Below are positions 55,029 through 64,000 of a stretch of 64,000 nt of DNA, in pieces (positions within the stretch are counted from its first letter, which is position 1; the number at the start of each line of letters is the position of its first letter). The DNA comes from Streptomyces qinzhouensis (lineage in GTDB: Bacteria; Actinomycetota; Actinomycetes; Streptomycetales; Streptomycetaceae). The notes under the pieces are model-generated. The model saw only the letters and a program-made list of their open reading frames with translations. It was not told where the DNA came from and did no database searches. The translations under genes and the position numbers were made by a program. The DNA lies in contig NZ_CP042266.1 of NCBI RefSeq assembly GCF_007856155.1, positions 2,170,001 through 2,234,000 on the forward strand, given 5' to 3'.

Positions 55029-56810
55029 TCAGCCGGTCTTGTAGTCGCCGCCGAGGACGACGGCGATATCGGCGTTGGCGGCGGGTGTGCCCTTCTTCAC
55101 CGCGGTCGCCGGCAGCCCGAGCGTCTTGGCGACCTCGGTGGCCTCCGTCTGGTGCTTGGCGTCACCGTAGGTGACCGTCGATGTCCCGGCCGTGTCCGCG
55201 CGGCCGCCGTCGACGACCGTATAGCCGCTGTTGACCAGGGAGACCCGGGCGGCCTCCGTGGCAGCGGGTTTGCCGGTGGCGTTCCTGACCCCGATCCGGA
55301 CCGCCGCGCCCTGCTCGGAGCCGCCGACGGAGCCGCCGAGGACATCCTTGACGACCTGGTTGATCGCCTGCTCGGTGGGCTTGCCGTCGGGCTGGACCGG
55401 GAGCAGGGCGGTGGCGTAGTCGCCGCCCTTGGCGTGGTCGGCGAGCTTGGCGAGGGACGCGCCGAGGTCCTTCTCGGAGAGCGAGGGGTCGAGGATCTGC
55501 CCCAGGGTCTCCACGGTGACGGTCGCGGACTCCGCGTCGCTCGGGAACTTCTTCAGCACGCCCTGCACCACCTGGCCGAAGCGCTGCAACTGCTTGGACT
55601 CGGGCTCCCCGGCGGCGAGATGGGTGGCGTAGGCGACGGCGGCCCGGCCGTTGAGGGTCTGGTTCTCGCCCTTCTTCACCAGGGGCGCGGCGCCCTTGGC
55701 CGCGCCGGGGACCTCGGTGTCGGTGGTGAGCTCGATATTGCCGACGAGTTCGACGAGGTTCTCCAGGAAGGGGGTGTCGAGCCGCCAGGTGCCGCTGATC
55801 CGGGCGCCGAGGAGGGTGCCGACGGCCTCGCGGGTACCGGCGGTGCCGTCGGCCTCGACGGACTTGCCGAGGGTGGTGCCGACGCCGTTGTCGTCGGCGA
55901 CGGACAGGGCGCTGGGGAGCAGGACGGTGGTACCACGGCCGGTGGTGACATTGTCGACGAGGAGGGCGGTCGAGGTGCCCTTCTTCTTCGTGTTGTGCAG
56001 ATGCACCACGATCACATCGCGTTTCTGGGCACCGGCGGAGACGCTCTTCTTCTCCTCGCCCGACATGGCCGCCGCCACGATCCAGCCGATACCGGCCACC
56101 ACGACAAGGCCCAGGGCGACGCCGAGGGCGACCACCCGGTTACGTCCGCGCCGTTTGGCCTCCTCGCGCCGTTCGGAGCGGCTCTCGGTGAACTTCAGCC
56201 AGTCGATGACATCTTCGGATTCCTCGTCGGGCTCCGCGATGAACGAGAACTGCTCGGTGCGGTAGTCGCGCTCCTCGGACGGCTCCTCGCCGGAACGCCG
56301 CTGCCCGGGCAGGGCGGCGGCCCGCGGATCCGCTTCGGCGGGGCCGTCGGCGGGCGGCTGTTCGGCCCCGGGGGCCGGTTGCTGCGGGGGGACGGTCCAC
56401 TGCTGGGTGGAGTCGACGGCCGTCGGCAGGGTGCCGGTGTCGTAGCCGTACCCCTCCTGGCCGTAGGTCCGGTCGTAGCCGTACGGCTGCCCCGGGGTCT
56501 GCTCACCGGGCGTGGTCTGCTCGTACGGAGGGTACGGCTCCGGGGTCTGCCCTTGGTGGGGGTCGTAGCCGTAGTCCTGATGGCCGGAGGGCCCGGGGGC
56601 CTGCTGGGCGTAGGGGTCGTACGGCTGCTGGTACGGCTGGTCGTAGCCCTGCTCGGACTGCTGGTACGAAGAGTCGTACTGCTGCTCATGAGGCTGTTGG
56701 GCCTCATGAGGCTGCTGGGGCTGCTGGTAGACCGGCTGCCCGTACGCGTCGTAGCCGATGATCTGCGGCTGCGGCGGATAAGGATCGTACGGATTCTGCT
56801 GGTCGTTCAC
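55029..56810 (-). CDS. Degenerate LCP / LytR_C-domain membrane protein
   Basis: A 593-aa single-pass protein. Residues 1-200 are Tyr/Gln/Pro/Gly-rich and cytoplasmic; a helix at about 240-262 (VVALGVALGLVVVAGIGWIV) follows a basic stretch. Outside lies a domain with LCP-like order (VVHLHNTKKKGTSTALLVD, LENLVELVGNIELTTDTEV, LNGRAAVAYATHLAAGEPES), but the arginines of the LCP active site (AYVRxR) are replaced by AYATHL. The C-terminus is a LytR_C domain (VRIGVRNATGKPAATEAARV). GTG 56810. Probably a non-catalytic wall-assembly partner (inference). Confidence 0.85.
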   Translation of the reverse strand: MNDQQNPYDPYPPQPQIIGYDAYGQPVYQQPQQPHEAQQPHEQQYDSSYQQSEQGYDQPYQQPYDPYAQQAPGPSGHQDYGYDPHQGQTPEPYPPYEQTTPGEQTPGQPYGYDRTYGQEGYGYDTGTLPTAVDSTQQWTVPPQQPAPGAEQPPADGPAEADPRAAALPGQRRSGEEPSEERDYRTEQFSFIAEPDEESEDVIDWLKFTESRSERREEAKRRGRNRVVALGVALGLVVVAGIGWIVAAAMSGEEKKSVSAGAQKRDVIVVHLHNTKKKGTSTALLVDNVTTGRGTTVLLPSALSVADDNGVGTTLGKSVEADGTAGTREAVGTLLGARISGTWRLDTPFLENLVELVGNIELTTDTEVPGAAKGAAPLVKKGENQTLNGRAAVAYATHLAAGEPESKQLQRFGQVVQGVLKKFPSDAESATVTVETLGQILDPSLSEKDLGASLAKLADHAKGGDYATALLPVQPDGKPTEQAINQVVKDVLGGSVGGSEQGAAVRIGVRNATGKPAATEAARVSLVNSGYTVVDGGRADTAGTSTVTYGDAKHQTEATEVAKTLGLPATAVKKGTPAANADIAVVLGGDYKTG

Positions 56811-56829
56811 CGGTGCCCCCTCTCCGGGC

Positions 56830-57474
56830 TCACTGACCGCGGTACAACTGGCGCTTGTCGATGTAGCGCACGACACCGTCGGGTACGAGATACCAGACCG
56901 GATCCCCCTTGGCGACCCTCCCCCGGCAGTCGGTGGAGGAGATCGCCAGCGCCGGTACCTCGACGAGGGAGACCTTGCCCTCCGGCAGTCCGTCGTCCGT
57001 CAGGTCGTGGCCGGGGCGGGTGACCCCGATGAAGTGCGCGAGCGAGAACAGCTCGGTCGCGTCCCGCCAGCCCAGGATCTGGGAGAGGGCGTCGGCCCCG
57101 GTGATGAAGAAGAGGTCGGTGTCCTCGTTCAGGTTCCGCAGATCCCGGAGGGTATCGATGGTGTACGTCTTTCCGGGGCGGTCGATGTCGATCCGGCTCA
57201 CCGAGAACTGGGGATTGGAGGCCGTGGCGATCACCGTCATGAGGTAACGGTCCTCGGCCGGCGAAACGACCTCATGGGTCTTCTGCCACGGCTGCCCCGT
57301 GGGGACGAAGACGACCTGGTCGAGGTGGAACAGGGCGGCCACCTCGCTCGCGGCCACCAGGTGTCCGTGGTGGATCGGGTCGAACGTCCCGCCCATGACA
57401 CCGAGTCGCCGCCTGGCGGGACCGTCGCCCGGTACCCCGGGCGCGGTGCCCGCCTGTTCTTCCTGCTGTCCCAT
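56830..57474 (-). CDS. nadD: Nicotinate-nucleotide adenylyltransferase
   Basis: NAD synthesis enzyme joining ATP to nicotinate mononucleotide, 214 aa. [21 protein letters not shown] carries the GTFDPxHxGH nucleotidyltransferase motif near residue 27, [12 protein letters not shown] follows, and the C-terminal [21 protein letters not shown] contains the ISSTxxR motif. ATG 57474. It precedes the LytR_C gene by 19 bp. Confidence 0.96.
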   Translation of the reverse strand: MGQQEEQAGTAPGVPGDGPARRRLGVMGGTFDPIHHGHLVAASEVAALFHLDQVVFVPTGQPWQKTHEVVSPAEDRYLMTVIATASNPQFSVSRIDIDRPGKTYTIDTLRDLRNLNEDTDLFFITGADALSQILGWRDATELFSLAHFIGVTRPGHDLTDDGLPEGKVSLVEVPALAISSTDCRGRVAKGDPVWYLVPDGVVRYIDKRQLYRGQ

Positions 57475-57520
57475 GCGTGCAGAGCCTACTGGCACGTGCG
57501 TACGAGACGCCCGGCGAGGC

Positions 57521-57670
57521 TCAGCGGTCGCGGTTGAAGCGGGTGGTGATCCACAGCAGCAGCAGCAGCGCGACCAGGGCGAGGCCGCCGATGAGAAGGG
57601 GGCTGAGGCTTTCGTGGCCACCGCCTTCGGCCAGGGGGACCAGGGCGGCGGAGGTGCTGGTGAGGCTCAT
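57521..57670 (-). CDS. Small single-pass membrane protein
   Basis: A 49-aa protein: [20 protein letters not shown], one helix [20 protein letters not shown], and the basic tail [11 protein letters not shown] 57670. It lies just upstream of nadD on the same strand. The function is unknown. Confidence 0.78.
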   Translation of the reverse strand: MSLTSTSAALVPLAEGGGHESLSPLLIGGLALVALLLLLWITTRFNRDR

Positions 57671-57977
57671 CTTCAGCTGACCTATCGATCGGGAACGGGG
57701 CTGAGGGTATTCCGGCACACATCGTATGCGGGCGGGTCGGGCACGCTCACGCCGACTCAGTCGTTGTGGTGGTCGCGGTGCCGTCCGAGCGGTGGCGGGC
57801 CGGTGGCGGAGCCGGGGAAGTAGCGGAAAGCAGGCCGGAGTCGGGGTTATCCACAGGCTCGGCCGCCTCGGAGCTCCGGCATCTACGCTGGGGACCGCGG
57901 GGCGATCCGTCCCACCGCACGAACGCACAGTCGCACTATCGGGCTACACGCACTATCGGGCTACACAGGGGGCCGGA
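57671..57977. other. Divergent control region before the M48 protease
   Basis: No gene seen. It holds the 17-bp tandem repeat immediately before the protease start and must hold promoters for both directions. Confidence 0.6.
57933..57966. repeat. Two perfect copies of a 17-bp unit before the M48 gene
   Basis: GCACTATCGGGCTACAC occurs twice back to back, ending 11 bp before the protease ATG. The unit contains a -10-like CACTAT, so duplicated promoter or operator function is possible. Confidence 0.88.
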
Positions 57978-59087
57978 ATGACCGAAAGCAGTCACGACAA
58001 GGTGCCGAGCAGGCAGCGGAAGAGGTTCCCGGGGATCTCGTCACGGGCGTACGAGCACCCGGCGGACCGTTCGGCGCTGGTCGCCCTGCGCAAGCTCAGC
58101 GGTTTCGACACCGTCTTCAAGGCGCTGAGCGGGCTGCTTCCCGAGCGCAGTCTGCGGCTTCTCTTCCTCTCCGACTCCGTTCGGGTGAGCGATGAACAGT
58201 TCGCCCATCTGCACGCCATGCTGCGGGACGCCTGTTACATCCTCGACCTGGAAAAGGTCCCCGCGATGTACGTCACGCAGGACCCGCGGCCCAATGCCAT
58301 GTGCATCGGCCTCGACGAGCCGATCATCGTGGTGACGACGGGTCTGGTGGAGCTGCTGGACGAGGAGGAGATGCGGGCGGTCGTGGGCCACGAGGTGGGC
58401 CACGCCCTCTCCGGTCACTCCGTCTACCGCACGATCCTGCTCTTCCTGACGAGCCTGGCGCTGAAGATCGCCTGGGTGCCGCTGGGCAATGTGGCGATCA
58501 TGGCGATCGTGACCGCGCTGCGGGAGTGGTTCCGCAAGTCGGAGCTGTCCGCGGACCGGGCGGGGCTGTTGGTGGGACAGGATCTCCAGGCGTCCATGCG
58601 CGGCCTGATGAAGATCGCCGGCGGAAACCACCTCCACGAGATGAATGTGGACGCCTTCCTCCGCCAGGCCGAGGAGTACGAAGCGGGTGGCGATCTGCGG
58701 GACTCCGTCCTCAAGATCATGAACGTGCTGCCGCGTTCGCACCCGTTCACCACGGTCCGGGCGGCCGAGCTGAAGAAGTGGGCCGAGAGCCGTGACTACC
58801 AGCGGCTCATGGACGGCCACTACCCCCGGCGCGACGAGGACAAGGACACTTCGGTGACCGACTCCATCCGCGAGTCCGCCTCGCATTACGCGGACACCGT
58901 GCGCACCAGCAAGGATCCGCTGATGAAGCTCGTCGGCGACATAGCGGGCGGCGCGGGGGATCTGGGCGGCAAGCTCCGTGACAAGTTCACCGGCGGCGGC
59001 CGGGCGAACGGCAGCGGGGAGAGCGGGAGCAGCGGGGACGGCGAGAGCAGCGGAAGCAACGGGAGCAAGGGGAGCTCCGGCAGCTGA
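57978..59087 (+). CDS. M48-family zinc metalloprotease
   Basis: A 369-aa peptidase. Active site AVVGHEVGHALSGHSVYR (HExxH, about residues 136-145), the third ligand in KSELSADRAGLLVGQD, and two hydrophobic segments between (ILLFLTSLALKIAW, LGNVAIMAIVTAL) placing it in the membrane like HtpX or Oma1. The C-terminal 35 aa are Gly/Ser-rich. ATG 57978. It is transcribed alone; a 17-bp tandem repeat lies just upstream. Confidence 0.92.
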   Translation: MTESSHDKVPSRQRKRFPGISSRAYEHPADRSALVALRKLSGFDTVFKALSGLLPERSLRLLFLSDSVRVSDEQFAHLHAMLRDACYILDLEKVPAMYVTQDPRPNAMCIGLDEPIIVVTTGLVELLDEEEMRAVVGHEVGHALSGHSVYRTILLFLTSLALKIAWVPLGNVAIMAIVTALREWFRKSELSADRAGLLVGQDLQASMRGLMKIAGGNHLHEMNVDAFLRQAEEYEAGGDLRDSVLKIMNVLPRSHPFTTVRAAELKKWAESRDYQRLMDGHYPRRDEDKDTSVTDSIRESASHYADTVRTSKDPLMKLVGDIAGGAGDLGGKLRDKFTGGGRANGSGESGSSGDGESSGSNGSKGSSGS

Positions 59088-59441
59088 GCCGGCACCGGGG
59101 CCGAGGAGGCCCGGCGGCGGAGGCGGGAGGTCCGGGAAGGGCCTGATGGCATCGCCGGGCACGGCACAGAAGGGTGTTCCCGGCCGTTCGCCGACTCCAC
59201 CGCCGGGACCCGGCCCGGGTCCCGGACAGCAACCCGGTCCCGGCGGGCCCGGACCCCACCGGATACGGGCTCCCGGCGCCCGGCTCGGTCATCGGCCGGG
59301 TACGGGTCCCGGACAGCAGCCCTGTGCGGGCCCGGCCCCCATCGGCTCCCGGCCTTGCCGTCGGCCGGGTACGGGCGGCGCGGTGTGCCGTCCCGCCGAC
59401 CAGGCCGGGGCCGGACCTCGGTGACACGGCCCGGGACCGGT
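59088..59441. other. Gap between the M48 gene and the SCO2583-like gene
   Basis: No gene seen. Two imperfect copies of GTCCCGGACAGCAnCCC (near 59220 and 59308) and a general CCGGG-rich texture; no clear terminator. Confidence 0.5.
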
Positions 59442-60608
59442 TCAGTCCGCCGGTGGGGCCGGTTGTGGGGACGGGGTCGGTTGGGCGGCCGGGGCGAGGG
59501 CGCCGCAGAGACCGGCTGCCGGGGAGGTGCCGTTGGCATAGGGGTCGGTCCCGGCCGGGGCCCCCGGTGCGGCTCGCTCGCCCGCCAGCAGGGGCCGCAG
59601 GGCGCTGGTGGACTCGCCGGAGCAGGACTGCGGTCCGGCCTGGAGATGGCTGGCGACCAGTTCGGTGCGGTGGCGCAGGATGTCCTCGTGGTCGAAGCGG
59701 AGCCGCAGCTCCCGGCGGGCGACGAAGAGGGACGCCGGATCCGTGCGGCCGGGATCGGCCGGTCCGGGGGTGGCGGAGGGCGCCCGGGAGGCACCGGGCG
59801 GGGCGGCCGGACGGAGGGCATAGGTGAAGGTATGGCTGGAGGCGATCTCCAGGGTGTCGGCCCCGGACTCGGTGTAACGCAGACTGCCCCGGACCCGTAC
59901 GGCCGGATCGGCCAGGGCGACCTTCGCCGGGTCGAAGCGGAGCAGCCAGCCGGTACCCGACGGCCGGGCACCGCCGGCCCGGAAGCCGACGTCCCGGTCG
60001 AAGGCATCGAGCTGCGCCGGGTCCAGCAGGACCCGCACGGGACGGACCGTGTCACCGGTGAGGACCGCCGGATTCAGCGACGACATCACCAGATACTCCT
60101 TGGCCACCACGAGCGCGGTCCGTACCTCGCTCTCCGAGAAACCGGAGGTGCGCCGGATCGCGGGCAGGGTGATCCCGGCGGCGGCGATGCGGTGATGGGC
60201 GGCCGGACTGCGGTGGTACAGATCGGCGGGCTCCCCGCCGGGCACCGGGCCGGGGGGCGCCAGCGGGATCACGGTCATCCGCAGCGGCTCGGCGCGCGGG
60301 GCGGCGGCCGGGACGCTCTGGGCGCGGCGCAGCCCGATGTGGATCGCGGTGGCGAGGGAGAGCGCCAGCAGCAGGGCCAGCCCCATCACCACCCAGGCGC
60401 CGCCGTTGCCGGGGCGGGCGTGCAGGACAGGCGGCGGCAGGGTCCGGACGGCCCGTGCGTCGGGTCCCGTCCGTTCCCGGGCCGAATACTCCTGGAGCCG
60501 GGCAGCGCGTACGAACGACTCGTCGAAGACGACGGCTCCGTACTCGTCCTCTCCGCCGCCGGGGAGCCCCTCGGGAGTCCCCTCGGGCGGGTCTCCACGC
60601 CCGGCCAT
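59442..60608 (-). CDS. Single-pass membrane protein of unknown function (paralogue A)
   Basis: A 388-aa protein. The cytoplasmic N-terminus contains YGAVVFDESFVRAARLQEYSARER, in pieces, then one helix (about 83-102, AWVVMGLALLLALSLATAIHI), then an extracellular domain with RTSGFSESEVRTALVVAKEYLVMSSLNP in pieces and a Pro/Ala-rich end. The VVFDExFVxAA motif is shared with the protein encoded at 61514-62074. The order nadD ... proA with these two genes is typical of Streptomyces (recalled). ATG 60608. Function unknown. Confidence 0.82.
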   Translation of the reverse strand: MAGRGDPPEGTPEGLPGGGEDEYGAVVFDESFVRAARLQEYSARERTGPDARAVRTLPPPVLHARPGNGGAWVVMGLALLLALSLATAIHIGLRRAQSVPAAAPRAEPLRMTVIPLAPPGPVPGGEPADLYHRSPAAHHRIAAAGITLPAIRRTSGFSESEVRTALVVAKEYLVMSSLNPAVLTGDTVRPVRVLLDPAQLDAFDRDVGFRAGGARPSGTGWLLRFDPAKVALADPAVRVRGSLRYTESGADTLEIASSHTFTYALRPAAPPGASRAPSATPGPADPGRTDPASLFVARRELRLRFDHEDILRHRTELVASHLQAGPQSCSGESTSALRPLLAGERAAPGAPAGTDPYANGTSPAAGLCGALAPAAQPTPSPQPAPPAD

Positions 60609-61513
60609 ACTCTGAGGGTTGGTCCGCCGGGCCTCCGGTAAACGCATACCGGGGCCCGAAAGTCCGGCGGAGTGTCACAGATGCACCCGGACGGCGCCGG
60701 GGCGCCGTCCGGCGCGGTCATCGGGAGAGGGCTCGGCACCCGCCGCCGCCCGCGCCCCCGGATCCGGACGCGCGGGCGGCGGCGACCGGGCGCCCCGGGC
60801 ATGGCGGGTCCCCGCGTGGGCCGCCGGGCACGGGGCACGCGGACGGGCAGGCCGGCCCCGGCGGCCGGGGCCAGTGGCCGCAGGGGCACGGGTGCGGAGG
60901 CCTGTCTCCGGCGGGAGCGGGCCGACGGGGGCGGACCGGCTGTGGGTCAGCCGGAGTCAGCAAGCGAGTCGGAGCACGGGGCGAGCCCCGGGCCTCGGGG
61001 GCACGGATGCGGACGCCCGCCTCCAGGGGTGTGGCCCCACGGGATCAGCCTCAGTCAGCGGCCGGGACGAGCACCGGGCGGAGCCCCGGGCCGCCGAGGC
61101 CGAGGGCGGACACCCGCCTCCAGGGGGCGCGGCCCCACAGGCACAGACCGCCGGGCGTGGGTCAGCCGGAGTCAGCAAGCGAGTCGGAGCACGGGGCGAG
61201 CCCCGGGCCTCGGGGGCACGGATGCGGACGCCCGCCTCCAGGGGTGTGGCCCCACGGGATCAGCCTCAGTCAGCGGCCGGGACGAGCACCGGGCGGAGCC
61301 CCGGGCCGCCGAGGCCGGGGGCGGACGCCCACGGGATCAGCCGGAGTCAGCCGGGCGGGGCCCCGGGCCGCCGGGGGCGGACGCCCGCCTCCAAGGGCCG
61401 TCCGCACAGGCACAGACCGATGGGCGGGCGTGGATCAGCCAGGCCGGGGTCAGCAACCGAGTCGGGGCACGGGGCAAGCCGCAGGCTGCGGCGGGCCGGT
61501 GGGTGGGGGTGGG
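60609..61513. other. Non-coding gap with higher-order repeats
   Basis: 905 bp without a supportable gene. The right two thirds are the tandem repeat described separately. The same peptides appear in all three plus-strand frames because the repeat period (215) is not a multiple of three, which argues against coding. Confidence 0.7.
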
Positions 61514-61520
61514 TCAGCCG
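60942..61520. repeat. 215-bp higher-order tandem repeat
   Basis: Unit 1 (60942-61156) and the first about 165 bp of unit 2 (61157 on) are nearly identical, starting GTGGGTCAGCCGGAGTCAG. Each unit contains two diverged half-units of about 105-110 bp, both with TCAGC...GAGCACCGGG...GCCCGCCTCCAGGGG-like pieces. Degenerate copies continue to about 61520. Confidence 0.88.
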
Positions 61521-62074
61521 GGGTCGGGGGTCGGGACGTGGTCGCGGAGAGGGGCGGGCGGTGCGACGGTGGCCGGGGCCGTCGGCGTCCGGTCCACACC
61601 CGTCGTCGCGGGCGGCGGGATCTGGTCCTGACGGCTCCCCGAAGCACCCCGGTAGACGGCGGTGAAGGCCAGGGCGACCATGCCGATGCCCATCAGCAGG
61701 GCCAGCGCCCAGGCCACCGGGCGGTGCCAGCGGGCGGTGCCGCGGTACGGGCGCAGGGCGCCGCCGTGCGAGCCGTAGGGATCGGACCAGTCGGCGTGGG
61801 GTCCTGGCAGGCCGTCGTAGCCGTCGTACGCGCCGCTGTGGGGCTCGTCGTCGGGGGCGCCCGGTCCACGCCCCGCGGCACGGGCCGCCTCGGCCTCCGC
61901 GCGGGCCTCGGCGGCGGCCAGCAGCCGCTCCACCGCGGTCGGTTCATGGAAGGTGGCCGCGTTGACGAAGTCCTCGTCGAACACCACGGGGGCGAGGTTC
62001 TCGTCCGCGCCTCCGCGGTCGTCGTCGGGCTCCCAGCCGTCCGGGAACGGCCTGCCCCCCACGTCGTCCGGCAC
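61514..62074 (-). CDS. Single-pass membrane protein of unknown function (paralogue B)
   Basis: A 186-aa protein. The N-terminus has LAPVVFDEDFVNAATFHEPT and AVERLLAAAEARAEAEAARA, a Gly/Pro/Asp-rich linker, one helix (about 119-141, AWALALLMGIGMVALAFTAVY) and a short Thr/Pro-rich outside tail. The N-terminal motif matches paralogue A. GTG 62074. It lies 109 bp downstream of proA on the same strand. Function unknown. Confidence 0.82.
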   Translation of the reverse strand: MPDDVGGRPFPDGWEPDDDRGGADENLAPVVFDEDFVNAATFHEPTAVERLLAAAEARAEAEAARAAGRGPGAPDDEPHSGAYDGYDGLPGPHADWSDPYGSHGGALRPYRGTARWHRPVAWALALLMGIGMVALAFTAVYRGASGSRQDQIPPPATTGVDRTPTAPATVAPPAPLRDHVPTPDPG

Positions 62075-62183
62075 GTCTTTCAGAGTAGACCCGGGCCGTG
62101 CTTTTGGGCAGACGGGGGAAGCACTCCGCGCACCGGGGCCGCCGGGACGGCCGGATACCGCCGCCGGCCCGGGGCCGCCGGGG

Positions 62184-63470
62184 CTACCGGATGTGGCCGT
62201 CGCCGGTGAGGATGTACTTGGTCGAGGTCAGCTCGGGCAGTCCCATCGGACCTCGGGCGTGCAGCTTCTGCGTGGAGATGCCGATCTCCGCGCCGAAGCC
62301 GAACTGGCCGCCGTCGGTGAACCGGGTCGAGGCGTTGACGGCGACCGTCGTCGAGTCCACCAGCCGGGTGAAGCGGCGGGCCGCGGCCTGCGAGGTGGTG
62401 ACGATGGCCTCGGTGTGCCCGGACGACCAGCGCCGGATGTGCGCCACCGCGTCGTCGAGCGAATCCACCACGGCCGCGGCGATGTCGTACGAGAGGTACT
62501 CGGTCTCCCAGTCCTCCTCGGTGGCCGCGACGACCGTCGCCTTGCTGTCGTCCCCGTACGCCGCCACGGCCTCGTCACCATGGACGGTCACCCCGGCCTC
62601 CGCCAGCGCGTCGAGGGCGCGCGGCAGGAAAACGGGCGCGATGTCCCGGTGGACGAGGAGCGTCTCGGCGGCGTTGCAGACGCTGGGGCGCTGGGCCTTG
62701 GAGTTGATCAGCACCGAGACGGCCATGTCGAGATCGGCCTCGGCGTCCACGTACACATGGCAGTTGCCCGTGCCGGTCTCGATGACGGGGACGACGGACT
62801 GCTCCACGACGGTACGGATCAGCCCGGCGCCGCCGCGCGGAATCAGGACGTCCACCAGACCGCGGGCGCGCATCAGCTCCTGGACCGACTCCCGGGACTC
62901 CCCGGGCACCAACTGGACGGCGTCCGCGGGGAGCCCGGCCTCGGCGACGGCGTCACGGATCACCCGTACGAGGGCGGTGTTGGAGGCGTACGCGGAGGAG
63001 GACCCGCGCAGGAGCACGGCGTTGCCGGACTTGAGGCAGAGGGCGGCGGCGTCGGCGGTGACGTTCGGCCGGGCCTCGTAGACGATGCCGACGACGCCCA
63101 GCGGCACCCGCACCTGTCGCAGGTCGAGGCCGTTGGGGAGGGTCGAGCCGCGTACCACCTCACCCACCGGGTCGGGCAGCGCGACAACGTCACGGACATC
63201 GGCCGCGATGGCCCGGACCCGCTCCGGGGTGAGCGTCAGCCGGTCGACGATCGACTCACCGGTGCCGTTCTCCCGGGCCCGGGCGACGTCCTCGGCGTTG
63301 GCGCGGACGATCTCGTCCGTCCGGGCCTCCAGGGCGTCGGCGACGGCCAGCAGCGCGGCGTCCTTGGCCGCCCGCGGCAGGGGGGCGAGCTGCTCGGCGG
63401 CGCTCCGGGCGAGCCGGGCGGCCCGGCCGACGGGGCTGAGGGACTCCTGCGGGGAGGGCGACGTCGTCAT
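62184..63470 (-). CDS. proA: Glutamate-5-semialdehyde dehydrogenase (gamma-glutamyl phosphate reductase)
   Basis: Second step of proline synthesis, NADPH-dependent, 428 aa. Aldehyde dehydrogenase fold: [24 protein letters not shown] in pieces, [27 protein letters not shown], and the catalytic Cys in [20 protein letters not shown]. The C-terminus shows [28 protein letters not shown] in pieces, the ProA signature. ATG 63470. Confidence 0.97.
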   Translation of the reverse strand: MTTSPSPQESLSPVGRAARLARSAAEQLAPLPRAAKDAALLAVADALEARTDEIVRANAEDVARARENGTGESIVDRLTLTPERVRAIAADVRDVVALPDPVGEVVRGSTLPNGLDLRQVRVPLGVVGIVYEARPNVTADAAALCLKSGNAVLLRGSSSAYASNTALVRVIRDAVAEAGLPADAVQLVPGESRESVQELMRARGLVDVLIPRGGAGLIRTVVEQSVVPVIETGTGNCHVYVDAEADLDMAVSVLINSKAQRPSVCNAAETLLVHRDIAPVFLPRALDALAEAGVTVHGDEAVAAYGDDSKATVVAATEEDWETEYLSYDIAAAVVDSLDDAVAHIRRWSSGHTEAIVTTSQAAARRFTRLVDSTTVAVNASTRFTDGGQFGFGAEIGISTQKLHARGPMGLPELTSTKYILTGDGHIR

Positions 63471-63667
63471 ACCCGCAGGGTAATGCGCCCGCGAAGGTGC
63501 CCCGCGCGCCATCCCGCACTCCGAGACGCACCCGGGACGCGCCCGGGCCCGTGGCGCGGGCGAGGGCCCTGCCCGCGTACCTCGGAAGCGGGCCGTTCCC
63601 GGCGGCCGGACCCGTGGCCGGACCGCTGCGGGGCCCGGCCCCTTCCACGCACCCCGGAACGCGCACC

Positions 63668-64000
63668 TCAGAAGGGGTGGACGCCGACCCTGGCGGCCGG
63701 CGGCGGGCCGTAACCCTCGGCGAGGCGCTGGTGGTAGGTCTGGCGGTCGATGACCTCCAGGCCGACGATCGTCCACGGCGGCAGCTGCGCCGTCGCCCGG
63801 TGCTCGCCCCACAGCCTCAGCGCGACGGCCGCCGCGTCATGGAGGTCGCGGGCCTCTTCCCAGTAGCGGATCTCGGCGTGGTCGTTGGCATAGCGGCTGG
63901 TCAGCAGGAAGGGGTGGTCATGGGCGAGCTGTTCCAGACCCCGCCGGACCTCCGTCAGCGGCGCCTCGGCACCCGAGACGCTCAGGGTGATGTGCCACAG
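63668..64000 (-). CDS. Conserved hypothetical protein, 5' part cut by window
   Basis: The last 110 codons of a minus-strand gene running off the right edge. Visible sequence includes [59 protein letters not shown] and a C-terminus VGVHPF. The start and length are unknown. It looks like a conserved actinobacterial protein next to proA; no function known to me. Confidence 0.75.
   Translation of the reverse strand: MWHITLSVSGAEAPLTEVRRGLEQLAHDHPFLLTSRYANDHAEIRYWEEARDLHDAAAVALRLWGEHRATAQLPPWTIVGLEVIDRQTYHQRLAEGYGPPPAARVGVHPF

Noticed and set aside
60672..61631. Open frames across the 215-bp repeat on the plus strand
   Set aside because: The same peptide appears in all three frames because the period is not a multiple of three; this marks non-coding repeats, not a gene.

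Overview
The window is very GC-rich (third codon positions are almost all G or C), uses many GTG starts, and carries a gene order typical of the central core of a Streptomyces-type actinomycete chromosome. I cannot name the species. Nothing looks like a prophage, plasmid, IS element or CRISPR array. Because stop codons are rare at this GC content, many long open frames opposite or beside real genes are spurious and are left out.

Layout. 1-4.6 kb: uppS (cut by the left edge), recO, an AraC-type regulator divergent from a DHA2-type MFS exporter, and a zinc-ribbon TerB-like protein. 4.9-9.5 kb: leuA behind a leucine-rich leader peptide, a protealysin-type M4 protease with its emfourin-type inhibitor, and era. 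9.6-12.8 kb: three exported proteins (DUF916/WxL-interacting type, a WxL-like surface protein, and a small cysteine-paired protein), with a shared 15-bp palindrome upstream of two transcription units. 13.4-17.1 kb: a degenerate cytidine-deaminase-like protein, MmcQ/YjbR, CorC-type CBS protein, ybeY and phoH, tightly packed on the minus strand. 17.3-24 kb: PfkB kinase, adenine/adenosine deaminase, RNase Z, HIT protein, a probable lipoprotein, rsmE and a nitronate monooxygenase. 24-31.8 kb: dnaJ and hrcA behind a CIRCE operator, an MBL hydrolase, a DUF3097 protein, hemW and an acyl-CoA synthetase. 32-43.5 kb: lepA, rpsT, holA, an arylamine N-acetyltransferase, comEC, comEA, DegV and a coiled-coil membrane protein. 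43.7-50.1 kb: leuS with a leader peptide and attenuator, then a cytochrome-b-like membrane protein coupled to a NuoF-like flavoprotein with a fused ferredoxin. 50.2-53.7 kb: two identical tRNA-Ala(GGC) genes flank two tiny zinc proteins, an MFS exporter and its divergent MmyB-type regulator. 53.8-64 kb: histidine phosphatase, rsfS, a degenerate LCP/LytR_C protein, nadD, a small membrane protein, an M48 protease, two related single-pass membrane proteins separated by a higher-order repeat, proA, and a truncated hypothetical gene.

How genes work together. Leucine supply is sensed twice: leuA and leuS each lie behind a tiny ORF with a run of Leu codons and competing RNA helices. Heat-shock repression is visible as CIRCE-hrcA-dnaJ. 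The uppS/recO/era/ybeY/phoH/lepA/rpsT/holA/comEC/rsfS/nadD/proA set is housekeeping.

Most notable items: the WxL-like surface locus with its shared palindrome; the leuS attenuator; the absence of any stop codon after comEC in any of the three minus-strand frames before the next gene, with comEC and holA in one uninterrupted frame; a 215-bp non-coding tandem repeat; two pseudo-enzymes; and a NuoF-like protein lacking one of the classical cluster cysteines. All calls come from reading the sequence; no database search was run.
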